Assembly (NCBI GenBank): GCA_036365515.1
Contig: CM070874.1
Coordinates: 160,457,297 to 160,521,296, forward strand
Source of the DNA: Torymus aiolomorphi
Taxonomy: Eukaryota > Arthropoda > Insecta > Hymenoptera > Torymidae
Length of the DNA stretch: 64,000 nucleotides
Direction: 5' to 3'
Within the stretch, counting starts at the first letter, position 1. Every line of letters begins with the position of its first letter. Below the pieces are notes generated by a model that saw nothing but the letters and a program-made list of their open reading frames with translations, did no database searches and was not told the origin of the DNA. The position numbers were made by a program, and so were the translations under genes. Shown here one piece after another: positions 55,506 through 64,000 of this stretch.

Positions 55506-55776
55506 TGTGGGGTTTTGGTGCCCACGTCTTCTCCCGTTCTAGGAATAGGAAGCGGAGAAGGAGAGAGAAAAGAATGAGGCGGGAGTAGCAATAACGAGGA
55601 GACTTTATTGTACTTAGGAGGTATACAGCGGACACACGTCCGCGCACTCGTAAACTCGAGCAACGAATGCCGCTCGCAGGCGACTGCTCCCTCTTCGCGA
55701 CATGGCCGGCGCTTCCCCCACTCTCGCAGTTAAAGTGAGAGGGAAGATCGCAGCCCCTACACTACTTGGCTCCACA
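55506..55776 (-). mobile_element. Probable solo LTR
   Basis: On the minus strand the block begins TGTGGAGCCAAGTAG and ends AAACCCCACA. It contains an AATAAA signal (near 55600) and has a distinct GC-rich composition within AT-rich DNA, as expected for a 271 bp long terminal repeat left after recombination. Flanking 5 bp sequences are similar but not identical, so the target duplication is not proven. Confidence 0.5.
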
Positions 55777-56305
55777 ACGCCATCTAGCAGTCTACTCCTC
55801 CAACGCGAGCACACAGACGAATGATGGAAGTGGCAAAGCCGTTAAAAATTAGAAAATCCGCAACGCGAACTACTTCTTTTTCTAATTTCACAGTGTACAA
55901 ATATTTCAGTCAGTTCCGTCTCCCGTGTAATCCGCTGTTTAGATTATGTTTAATGATAAGTAAATGCATTTCTTTATAATATTTGATGGATATAAGAACT
56001 ACCTACGCGGAGAATAGGTAATATTGAGTATACGCGACGTGCGAGCTTTCTAAACTTAAAAATGTCAGTTCCGTCCCATAAAAGATTAAAATTCATTATT
56101 AAATGTTGAAAACTTTTTTAATTAAACTGAAATCTTTGGTGTTCGAATTTTTTTATTTCATATAATAAAACTCATATTCTATACAGTTTCAAATTATAAA
56201 TTCTATATAAGATTGAGTAAATTCATATAAATAATGAATGATTTACATAATTGTGAAATCTTTAAAATTTCTAATTATCTTCTTTTATAAGATAAATTTT
56301 GAAAA

Positions 56306-56685
56306 ATGGCTCCGTCCGCGAGAAACGCAAATATTCTGAAGAAAAAGCATCAAGTTAAACAAAGAAAATCAGTAAAAGTAAAATTTGAAAATGGTGAGCA
56401 AGCCGTTGATGTATGGACTCATAATTCAGTGAATTTGCACTTTGTCTCATGAAAATCCATCATGCGGTCTCAGAGAAAAGTTACAACAAACTTTTTTTCT
56501 TGAAAATGCTGTAGCTGAGGATAAAATGAATTTAAGGACATATGTCTACGCTCATTTGATTCAAGATAAGTTATTTTTACAATATATTTTCATTATTTTA
56601 TTATAATAATAATTTTTATCATTTTTGTTTAGGTATTTTTACCAGAAAGACCTATAGGTGAAAGATCGCATTAGCAAATTATTAA
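56306..56685 (+). pseudogene. Unrecognised gene fragment, possibly two exons
   Basis: The frame starting at 56306 reads MAPSARNANILKKKHQVKQR and KVKFENGEQAVDVWTHNSVN. A one-base change then gives REKLQQTFFLENAV and NLRTYVYAHLIQDK. A GATAAGTT donor (about 56570) and a TTTGTTTAG acceptor (56634) would join a short terminal exon, VFLPERPIGERSH. The style is that of a compact real protein rather than noise, but I do not recognise it, and the frameshift suggests a decayed copy. Confidence 0.35.
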
Positions 56686-56879
56686 ATATTATATTTTATT
56701 AAATTAATTTTAAATGTAAACAGAAAATATTAATTGTAATATTATTTTAATATTGTAAATAAAAATGTAAATCAAAACACTGTATAAAAAATAATTTGCA
56801 TAAATTACCATAAATTATCATTTTGATTCCCTAGTGAAGATAATTTTCGTGCCTAATCATTCATAAGTGTTCTTAACTG

Positions 56880-57245
56880 CGCAAAACTGTGCCAAACTAT
56901 GCCCAAGTAGGTAGATTTCGGATATTTTGCACAGATTTATCAGATATTGGCACAGTTTGGAACAATGTGGCACACTTTTGCACAGTTTGGCATAAATCAT
57001 TTACAGCTGAAGAAAATAAATATAATTTGATTTTCGATACAGTTGTGCATATTTTAGCACACTTTGGCACACTTTGGAACACTTTAAAACATTTTGACAT
57101 AGTTTGGCACAAAGAATTTTCAGTTACTAAAAACAATATTAGGTTTATTATTAGGCACAGTAGTGCACAGTTTGACACACTGTGGCACAGTTTTGCACAG
57201 GTTTTGTACAGATTCACACAATTTGGCACAGTTAAGCACATAAAA
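56880..57245 (+). repeat. Degenerate TTTGGCACA array
   Basis: About 20 imperfect copies of a 9-15 bp word around GCACAGTTTGGCAC occur across 360 bp in the plus orientation, in three clusters separated by ~50 bp AT-rich spacers. There is no coding sense. Confidence 0.6.
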
Positions 57246-57460
57246 TATAGTTCACTTATTAAAACAATATAAGTAAAAATATAAATGATTTATTATTAAC
57301 AATAATTTTAGATATTTAAGTATAGGTAATCTCAATTCGAAATAAATGGACACACTTGACTATAGCTAAACTCAATTGATTTTCAAAAATTAATAATTCT
57401 TGAGTCTAATGACTAAGCGATTGAATAAAAGATTTGATATTGTTAATAATAAATGATGTT

Positions 57461-57750
57461 TGTTAACTTATAAATAACTTCCGTGTGGAGATTAAATGTG
57501 TAGCTTTATTTTGGTTGACTCCGTCGTGCCTCTGGGCGTATAGTCGTTGCTGTCTCTCTGCCGTCGCGTGCTGAACTGGAGCCGGCCGGCGCTGCGAAGT
57601 GCCGTCGGCGTGCCTTGGTAGTTGGAGGGGCGGTAAGAGAGGACCGCGTGGGGAGCGCTGACTGGCTGCGCACCTGCGGGAGCCGAATATCGCCTTATAT
57701 GGCGTGATGACGTTAGCGTCTCGAATGTTCGAGGCGTTGGATCGCCAACA
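57461..57750 (-). repeat. Probable 3' LTR of the BEL/Pao element
   Basis: Just beyond the polymerase gene, the minus strand has a purine-rich tract (AAGGTGGGCGGAA) followed by TGTTGGCGATCC at 57750, a typical LTR start. AATAAAG occurs near 57515 and a possible end TTAACA at 57461. No matching 5' LTR was found in the window, so the left limit is provisional. Confidence 0.5.
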
Positions 57751-57784
57751 TTCCGCCCACCTTCGTCAAATTGACGAACGGACC

Positions 57785-59623
57785 TCAATCCGCTGGAAGG
57801 AGGCTTACGACCTTGGCGATGGGACGACGGAGAGTGGTGGTGGCGGTACGAAGATTGACGACACGGGTGATGCCATCACTACCTGGATGGATGGCTGTGA
57901 TGCGAGCTATGGGCCATTTGGATGGTGGCGTGAGCTCGTTGCGAACGAGAACAAGTTCGCCCACGGTGACTGAGGGTTGTGGCTGTCTCCACTTCATACG
58001 TGACTGCAGAGTCGTCAAGTACTCTGTGGACCATCTGGCCCAGAAATGATGCGTCATCTGACTGATTAAAAGCCAGCGTTTTCCTGGAGGCACATTGACT
58101 TTGGTGAGGTCTTCTTCCGGCACTAGAAATGACGAACGCTGTATAAGAAAATGTGACGGTGACAGAAAATCAAGATCAGAAGGATCATCCGTGAGAGCAG
58201 TTAAAGGCCTTGAGTTAAGGCACGCTTCAATTCGGCACATAAGGGTAGCGAGCTCCGAAAATGTGGGAACTTGATCTCCTACGACACGGCGTAAGTGATG
58301 CTTAGCCGATTTAACTGCTGCTTCCCAAATGCCTCCAAAGTGAGGTGCACTGGGAGGATTAAAGATCCATACCGTACCTTCTTGAGCAAGCGATTTGTTG
58401 ACTTGAGAATAAAAAGGAGATGACTCATCAACCATTTTTCTTAACTGAGCGTCAGCACCTACGAAGTTTGTTCCTTGATCGGAATAAAGCTCTTTACAAT
58501 GACCTCTACGAGCGGTGAATCGATGAAACGCTGCAATAAAGGCTTCACTGGAATAATCCTCCACTACTTCTATGTGGACGGCTCTAGTAGCCATGCAGAT
58601 GAATATAGCAATATACCCCTTCATTGTGCCTTTACCTTTCGTTTTTGTAAGCCGAATGTTGATAGGACCGACATAATCGACACCAGAACGTTCAAAGGGC
58701 GAGGAAGGTCTCACGCGTGACTTGGGTAGCTCGCCCATTAATTGAGTAGGCATCCGAGCAGCCTGGCGTGAGCATGTGAGGCAGGCTCTGATGATTTTCC
58801 TAACCTCGGATCGACCTTTCACTACCCAGTACTGACGTCTGAGTGTGGCAAGAGTTAACTGAGTGCCACCATGAAGAGTGCGATGATGAGCATCTCTAAT
58901 TAACAACGTTGTAAAGTGACAATCAGCAGGTAAAATTAGTGGATGCTTAGCAACTTCCTCGAGAAGAGAGTGAGAGAGTCGACCGCCCACCCTGAGCAAA
59001 TGATTTTGTATCACGGGATTTAATGGCAAAAGAGTACTTTTCGTTGAAAGTTTTCCTTTTCGCTGTAACTGTTGGAGATCAAATTTAAAATACGCTGTTT
59101 GAACTAGATAGATCAGACAAAGTCTGGTGTTCTCAATCTCACTAACACTTATTTCCTCCGAAGTCGGAGTATGATGGCATAGTAGGGATTGAAGAACAGT
59201 ACGAAAACTAACAACCGAACTTGAAGTCGCTTCGCGTTCAGTTTTCGAGCAGATTCCGAAGATGAATCTAAAGCAGTACGATGCCATACGATATAACTTA
59301 TTTAATGACGAATATTTGTTAATAAGACTCCAAATTTCTGGTGTATTCTCGACAAAATTTGGCATGTCTTTTCTAGCGACTAGAGTATGACTAGGTTGAT
59401 TATTCAAACTATTTACCGAGAAATTGAGTTCATCATGAGACCTTGACCAAGGTTCATGGCTATCAGAAAGCCAAACGGGACCTTTCCACCATAAGCTATG
59501 CGAAGCTAGTTTCGAGGGCTCAATTCCTCGTGATATGACATCGGCGGGGTTGTCAGCTGATCGCACATGATGCCAATATGCGTCAGGCAATAGGGTGTGA
59601 ATTTCTGAACATCTATTAGCCAT
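57785..59623 (-). CDS. BEL/Pao integrase region, intact frame
   Basis: This 612-residue frame is the longest open one in the window. From the N-terminus it shows the RNase H/connection tail (YWHHVRSADNPADVISRGI), an HHCC zinc domain (HRTLHGGTQLTLATLRRQYW, then CLTCSRQ), and an RVE core with GVDYVGPINI, LYSDQGTNFVG and GGIWEAAVKSAKHHL carrying D, D and E. A C-terminal DUF5641-type domain follows (RWLLISQMTHHFWARW, VGELVLVRNELTPPSKWPI), which is diagnostic for BEL/Pao. It is normally the end of one Gag-Pol polyprotein, so the Met at 59623 is not a natural start. Confidence 0.85.
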   Translation of the reverse strand: MANRCSEIHTLLPDAYWHHVRSADNPADVISRGIEPSKLASHSLWWKGPVWLSDSHEPWSRSHDELNFSVNSLNNQPSHTLVARKDMPNFVENTPEIWSLINKYSSLNKLYRMASYCFRFIFGICSKTEREATSSSVVSFRTVLQSLLCHHTPTSEEISVSEIENTRLCLIYLVQTAYFKFDLQQLQRKGKLSTKSTLLPLNPVIQNHLLRVGGRLSHSLLEEVAKHPLILPADCHFTTLLIRDAHHRTLHGGTQLTLATLRRQYWVVKGRSEVRKIIRACLTCSRQAARMPTQLMGELPKSRVRPSSPFERSGVDYVGPINIRLTKTKGKGTMKGYIAIFICMATRAVHIEVVEDYSSEAFIAAFHRFTARRGHCKELYSDQGTNFVGADAQLRKMVDESSPFYSQVNKSLAQEGTVWIFNPPSAPHFGGIWEAAVKSAKHHLRRVVGDQVPTFSELATLMCRIEACLNSRPLTALTDDPSDLDFLSPSHFLIQRSSFLVPEEDLTKVNVPPGKRWLLISQMTHHFWARWSTEYLTTLQSRMKWRQPQPSVTVGELVLVRNELTPPSKWPIARITAIHPGSDGITRVVNLRTATTTLRRPIAKVVSLLPAD

Positions 59624-59652
59624 GAAAACACCCCATCTTGAAGGGTGGTCTT

Positions 59653-60165
59653 TCAGTCACAAAGCACATCCGCTGAATCTGACCAAAGGTGAACACTCTC
59701 AACCTTTATTGGGAAAGCTTCGATAAACATTTGAACGAGGCGAGCAAGTAGCAACGCTGCGCAAAGTTCTAAACGAGGTATAGTTAGCGTCTTAATTGGA
59801 GCTACCTTTGTTTTAGCCACTTGAAGTGTGACTAGAGTATTTTGATTCTGAATCATTCGAAGATAAAGAACGGCACCATATGCAAACTTCGATGCGTCAG
59901 CAAACCCGTGAATTTCGATTAATTCGCAATTAGGTGTAAATCCACTCCAACGCGGGATTTTAATATGACTGATCAAATGAAGATCTTGCAACCAATTCTG
60001 CCAACGACTAGATATTTCAGAGGGAAGCTCCACATCCCAACTAATTTTTAGAAGCCACAACGATTGCAGAATAATCTTGGCAGTGATTACGATGGGAGCT
60101 AACCAACCCATAGGGTCAAAAAGACGAGCTATTCTAGAAAGAACAGAGCGTTTAGTAACAAACAA
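59653..60165 (-). pseudogene. BEL/Pao RNase H region, broken at both ends
   Basis: The 170-residue segment has LSRIARLFDPMGWLAPIVIT, then HGFADASKFAYGAVLYLR with the RNase H Asp and LTIPRLELCAALLLARL with Glu, and LWSDSADVLC. The upstream join to the reverse transcriptase needs a frame change near 60255. The downstream join to the integrase part has an in-frame stop at 59653 plus a frame change. Confidence 0.8.
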
Positions 60166-60202
60166 ATCAAATGGAGTATTCTCGATGTAGAAACTGAAAC
60201 AA

Positions 60203-60970
60203 TCACTTTGAGGGTGCCAATCTATACCTAATATTGGTACTGATGTTTCTGAGGCAAAAAAACGAGATCGAATCAGAAGCTAACATATTCGGGGGCAAGC
60301 TAGCAAGTACTTCTGGTGTGTTTGAAGTCCACTTACGAAGATTAAAGTGACTTCGTTTAAAAAGATGAATTAACTCTTCCTGCTTCTGCGAAGCTTTCTC
60401 TAGAGAGTGAGCACCAGAAAGTAAATTATCCGAATACATTTCTGAACGAACGGCTTCAGTTGCTATTGGATAAGTTTTGCCGTAGTCTTCGGCAAGTTTC
60501 AGAAGCGTGCGTATGGCTAGAAAAGGTGAACAAGCCACGCCATACGTCACGGTAGTCAGGTGATAAGTGTGAACAGGTTCATCCTTATTGAAACGCCATA
60601 AGATTGACTGGTAGGATTGATCAAATTGTTCGACACCAATCTGCCGAAACATTTTCTCCACGTCGGCTGAAAGAGCGACCTTGTTCCTACGCCAAGCACA
60701 GATCAACGCGACGGGATTTTGAAGAAAATTAGGGCCAATGTGTAGAAGGTCATTAACCGAAATTCCTAATTTGCACTTGCTCGAGCCGTTAAACACAGTA
60801 CGAAATTTGGTCGTCGTACTGGTTTCCTTCCATACACCGTGATGTGGTAAGAAGGCTTGATTCTTAGGAAATGAATCTAAATCAGTGGTAAGAGTCATAT
60901 GACCTAAGTCAATGTACTCTTTGATTAATTCAATATATGCTGTTTTCGTCCTTAGTGAAGTTAGCTTCAA
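60203..60970 (-). pseudogene. BEL/Pao reverse transcriptase with altered catalytic box
   Basis: The 255-residue segment contains HHGVWKETSTTTKFRTVFNG, SVNDLLHIGPNF, ALSADVEKMFRQI with Asp103, and TYGVACSPFLAIRTL. The polymerase box, normally Y-x-D-D, reads MYSDNLLSG: the second Asp is Asn182, which should abolish polymerisation. The frame overlaps the upstream protease segment by ~40 bases in a different frame. It breaks at a T7 run near 60255. Confidence 0.8.
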
Positions 60971-61877
60971 GACGATTGAGAGCGCGTAAAGCGGCAGAAT
61001 ATGAGCCTTCGAGGTGAGCAGAGCTCAGAGTTTCTCGATCCTTCCAAGGCAGACTTACTATGTACCGACCCGACTCATCCTGTCGAGTGGTTTTTTGATA
61101 AAAATCCTCGCACGCTTGTTCGTCAGGTGAGTAAGATTTTTTGTGGACAGGTATTTCCTCCGCCCTCCAAAAATCTTGTACGAGCTCCAAAAGTTTGGCT
61201 TCATGCTCGCAGCTGTTCGAACAATGAAGAGAAATTGATTCTAGCCCTAGTTCTGAAGTTGAACAAGAGATATTACCTGTCAAGAGCCATCCAAGTTTGG
61301 AACTAAGTGCTATCGGCTGAAGACTTTGGCCTTTAACTATTTGATTTTCAATGATTTGCGCATAAATGCTAGCACCGAGTAGAACATCGATACGTGAAGG
61401 TTCGAGATACTTGGGGTCTGCTAGTTGCATCCCTCTTAAGTATTCGAAATTTGTATTACCCCCTACGACGGCAGGCTTATACGACGAGAGTTTTGGCAAG
61501 ACTATCGAGTCAACCTTTAGAGAGAAGGTTGAATCAAAATGAGGTTGTATAGAAAGACAAGCTACCTTAGAAGATGCAGCAGCTGTCTTTTCGCCTATAC
61601 CTTGAATATGCGTATGACTGGTTCTACAATCTAATGAGAGCAGATTACACAAGGCTTGTGTAACAAGTGAGATTTGAGATCCGGTGTCGATGAGCGCACG
61701 AACTAGAATTTTGGTTCCGTTAGGACCAAGGGCGTTAACCCTAGCGGTAGCTAAAAGTACTCCAGTACTCTTAGTACTTACTCCAGTATTAAGGGAGACT
61801 GACTGTGAGGCAAGTTGAAAGTCATTGGAAACGACAATGTTGCTACAGTTTGGGTTAGTGGCCGGGCACGGAGTCAA
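60930..61877 (-). pseudogene. BEL/Pao aspartic protease region
   Basis: The 315-residue segment has the protease box VRALIDTGSQISLVTQALC with Asp64-Thr-Gly, an IGEKTAAASSKVACLSIQ hydrophobic middle, IDVLLGASIYAQIIENQIVK and LGWLLTGNISC, and ends near RDRETLSSAHLEGSYSAALR. It belongs to the polyprotein. The preceding zinc-knuckle region (about 61900-62190) is joined through in-frame stops. Confidence 0.8.
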
Positions 61878-62193
61878 TCTGATCAGTCTGCGGCGAACTG
61901 ATTACTTGACTGCTGTCAGTGTGCACCAAAGTGTGATGCTTAGATTTACAAAGAATGCATCGGTACGTGGAAGTACAATTTCTAATATTGTGCTTCCCTA
62001 AACAATTGTAACAAAGATTAGAGGATTTGATCAACTCCTTTCGCTCAGGAATCGTTTTATTGAGAATTCGTTCACATCTGTCCGTAAAATGAGATTGATT
62101 GCAAATCGAACATCTCTTCTTTGTTGTGTTCGAAGATGAAGTTTGATGTGAAAAAACCGACTGAGCATTGTCATGCTCTGGCTTACGTGATTT
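61878..62193 (-). pseudogene. BEL/Pao Gag zinc-knuckle region
   Basis: The minus strand encodes CSICNQSHFTDRC and CYNCLGKHNIRNC, followed by CILCKSKHHTLVH, three retroviral-type zinc knuckles of the BEL/Pao Gag. An in-frame stop (62194) separates it from the Gag body and another near 61870 from the protease. Confidence 0.75.
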
Positions 62194-63159
62194 TTAGTTG
62201 GGTGATGAAGTTTTAGGGTTATTGTTCGAAGAGGTTCTAGTACCTGCTTCGATGGCCTCTAGAGTGAGTGTTTGACTTCGAGGAAATGCTTGAAGTTGTT
62301 CCATTGTCGGAGGATCAACACTATTACCTAGATGCTTCTCCCATTCTTTACGAGTATTTAAATCAAGCCGATTCAGCGTAAAATGAACGATTAAATCACT
62401 ACTTAAAGAAGCAGCTCTATTTAGAGAGGTCAGACTAGCGATGGGATTGAAAATTTCCCTATAAATCCGTTTGATTTCCGACGAAGAATCTGCCTTCATT
62501 GATTTAACTGAGGAAATTTCTGAAATGTGAGAACTAACAATGCGACGTTGATTCTCGTAATATTCGATTAAAGCTGTCCATGCTCGGTCATAGTTGTCAC
62601 CAGAAATGGGAAGAGATTTAATTTTCTCAAGTGCTTCACCTGTAAGGTGAGTGCGAAAATAATGCAATTTCAAAACAGGCGTTAAGTCTTCGCGACGATG
62701 TATGACTGAGCGAAAGACATCCCTAAAATTCTCCCAGTCAGAGAATTTACCTGAAAATTTTGGCAAATCAATTTTTGGCAACGATTGAAACGAAACGTTC
62801 GTAGGTCGAGCAGTGCTGGTAGGCACTGGCTCAGCAGTCGAATTAGAAGATCCTTGAGCAACATCTCTAGTTTCAAGGGTTTCTAAGTAATCAAGAAAGT
62901 CTCCTCTGCGGAGGTAAAAGCTATCCTCAACCAGATCAAAGAGATTAGTTGTAAAATAGGCATGATCTAGATCAATATCCTCAACGAACATAAGTTTCTC
63001 GTGATTTACCTGAAATGACGTAAAATTAGATTTGAGTCCGGTTAGACATGATTTTGCATAACCTTTCGTCATATTATCTTTACCCTTAGATTTGAAATTT
63101 TTAAAGGAGTTTGTAATTTTAGCTTGGAGTGCCATCTGCTTAGCATAAAACGCCTCCAT
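62194..63159 (-). CDS. BEL/Pao Gag body (DUF1759-type)
   Basis: The 321-residue frame starts at the Met at 63159 (MEAFYAKQMALQAKITNSF), a credible natural start because it follows untranslated DNA. Residues ~127-215 form the DUF1759-type Gag core: LPKIDLPKFSGKFSDWENF, LKLHYFRTHLTGEALEKI, DRAWTALIEYYENQRRIVSS. A Ser/Asn-rich tail ends at the stop at 62194, which splits it from the zinc knuckles. Gag would package the element's RNA in cytoplasmic particles. Confidence 0.8.
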   Translation of the reverse strand: MEAFYAKQMALQAKITNSFKNFKSKGKDNMTKGYAKSCLTGLKSNFTSFQVNHEKLMFVEDIDLDHAYFTTNLFDLVEDSFYLRRGDFLDYLETLETRDVAQGSSNSTAEPVPTSTARPTNVSFQSLPKIDLPKFSGKFSDWENFRDVFRSVIHRREDLTPVLKLHYFRTHLTGEALEKIKSLPISGDNYDRAWTALIEYYENQRRIVSSHISEISSVKSMKADSSSEIKRIYREIFNPIASLTSLNRAASLSSDLIVHFTLNRLDLNTRKEWEKHLGNSVDPPTMEQLQAFPRSQTLTLEAIEAGTRTSSNNNPKTSSPN

Positions 63160-64000
63160 TTTGAGATCAAGTTAATTAGACTAGTACCAAATTTGACTAT
63201 TTAACCTTTTTGGTATTGAGTTAACTATTCTTGCACACTCGAGAGTAGAACAAGAAATTGTGAGAGTTATTACATCTAAGTCTTAACCTAGGTTATAATA
63301 CTTATGCTAGTATGTGGTGACGAGGTGCCTGAAGATGCAACGTTGAGTGCGTCTGCTAACGTTCCTACGGTGTATCAGCTGATGATCCACAGCGTTGACT
63401 CTTCGAAGAGAAGTTACTGCAGGCGTTGTATTCAGCTGTCCTTGCAGCGTAGTCAGCAGCTGAATCAGGAACGTGTCCAGATGAAGGTCGGCAGTCGATG
63501 AATTGTCATCAAGCCGCAATAAACTGCAAGGTCCAGTAACATAAGTATTTGCTAAGACAAAAAATTACATTTAATTTCATCAAGACTAGCTTCAAAGACT
63601 ACAAGTTAAATTTAAAATAACTTGAAACTCAATTAAATATTTCTACTTTCAATCAAACGCACTCGAGTTTTAACTAAGTATGCTTAATTTCGTTAAATCG
63701 GTATGACGAGTGAAGAGACTGGAATGAACTAGACGACGAGTCGCACATAATAAAGTTAAATAAAATTGGAACGATACGTGTGTCCAAGTATTAGGACGAA
63801 GCATCCGAGCGTAATCCTAGCGCGGTGCAGGTGGGCTCAACCGGCTGGAGCGAGCGAAGCAGATGGACTCGTCCATGTACAGCTCTGTTCCGCTGACGCG
63901 CCCCCTGGCTTATGAAAATGGACTCGTCCCCTCCAATTATGCTTGGTGACGACGTACGTGGCGTCCTGGACGTAATGCATCCTTATGGTCGTCCTCTTGA

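Larger units (their letters stand above)
57461..64000 (-). mobile_element. BEL/Pao LTR retrotransposon, leftward, 5' end not delimited
   Basis: Gag, zinc knuckles, aspartic protease, reverse transcriptase, RNase H and a C-terminal DUF5641-type integrase occur in the BEL/Pao order on the minus strand. Several frames are broken (listed separately). The 5' untranslated region and perhaps the 5' LTR lie from 63160 to beyond the window edge. That ~840 bp shows no other gene. Confidence 0.8.

Noticed and set aside
63160..64000. 5' LTR of the BEL/Pao element
   Set aside because: I found no stretch matching 57461-57750; the LTR may lie outside the window.

Overview
This is a repeat-dense stretch of an arthropod nuclear genome, most likely an insect. 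The evidence is the set of animal transposon families (rosa-like DD41D mariners, BEL/Pao, Penelope-like, I/LOA-like non-LTR and Polinton/Maverick elements), long TA, GT and CT microsatellites, and small introns of 60-70 nt. I see no intact single-copy host gene. Nearly everything recognisable is a mobile element or its debris. Nothing indicates a bacterial genome or plasmid.

Layout. 1-9.6 kb: AT-rich DNA with old tandem and inverted repeats and one broken transposon-type gene (4158-5445). 9.65-16.15 kb: two rosa-like mariners placed back to back, separated only by TATATA. 16.2-23.6 kb: seven copies of a ~200-260 bp repeat with an invariant core, TGACTAAAGAAATAAT; one copy is split by a 4 kb DNA transposon (17057-21109). 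23.6-24.85 kb: GC-rich remnant resembling a non-LTR 5' region, then a foldback and GA/CA-rich DNA. About 25.4-44.7 kb: a decayed Polinton. Most of its genes run leftward: protein-primed DNA polymerase B, packaging ATPase, small virion-type proteins, integrase, penton, basic protein, major capsid protein (split by a Penelope-like element), nuclease-like protein, adenain-type protease and an unknown protein. A three-exon spliced gene and two rightward small genes lie near the right end. 44.8-47.9 kb: a 323 bp CT tract and the 3' half of a non-LTR retrotransposon. 48.0-55.2 kb: seven more core-motif units interleaved with a third mariner and a deleted relative of the 17-21 kb transposon. 55.2-57.4 kb: unassigned DNA with a probable solo LTR. 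57.46-64 kb: a leftward BEL/Pao element.

How it fits together. The Polinton carries replication (polB), integration (integrase) and virion modules in tightly packed order. PolB, ATPase, integrase, penton and capsid genes are broken by frameshifts, stops or insertion, while the protease and nuclease-like genes remain open, so it is a dead provirus-like copy. The mariners and the core-motif units sit almost exclusively in TA microsatellites. The family of units sharing TGACTAAAGAAATAAT is the most unusual signal: each unit has the same core but its own repeated word, once inverted before the core and several times forward after it.
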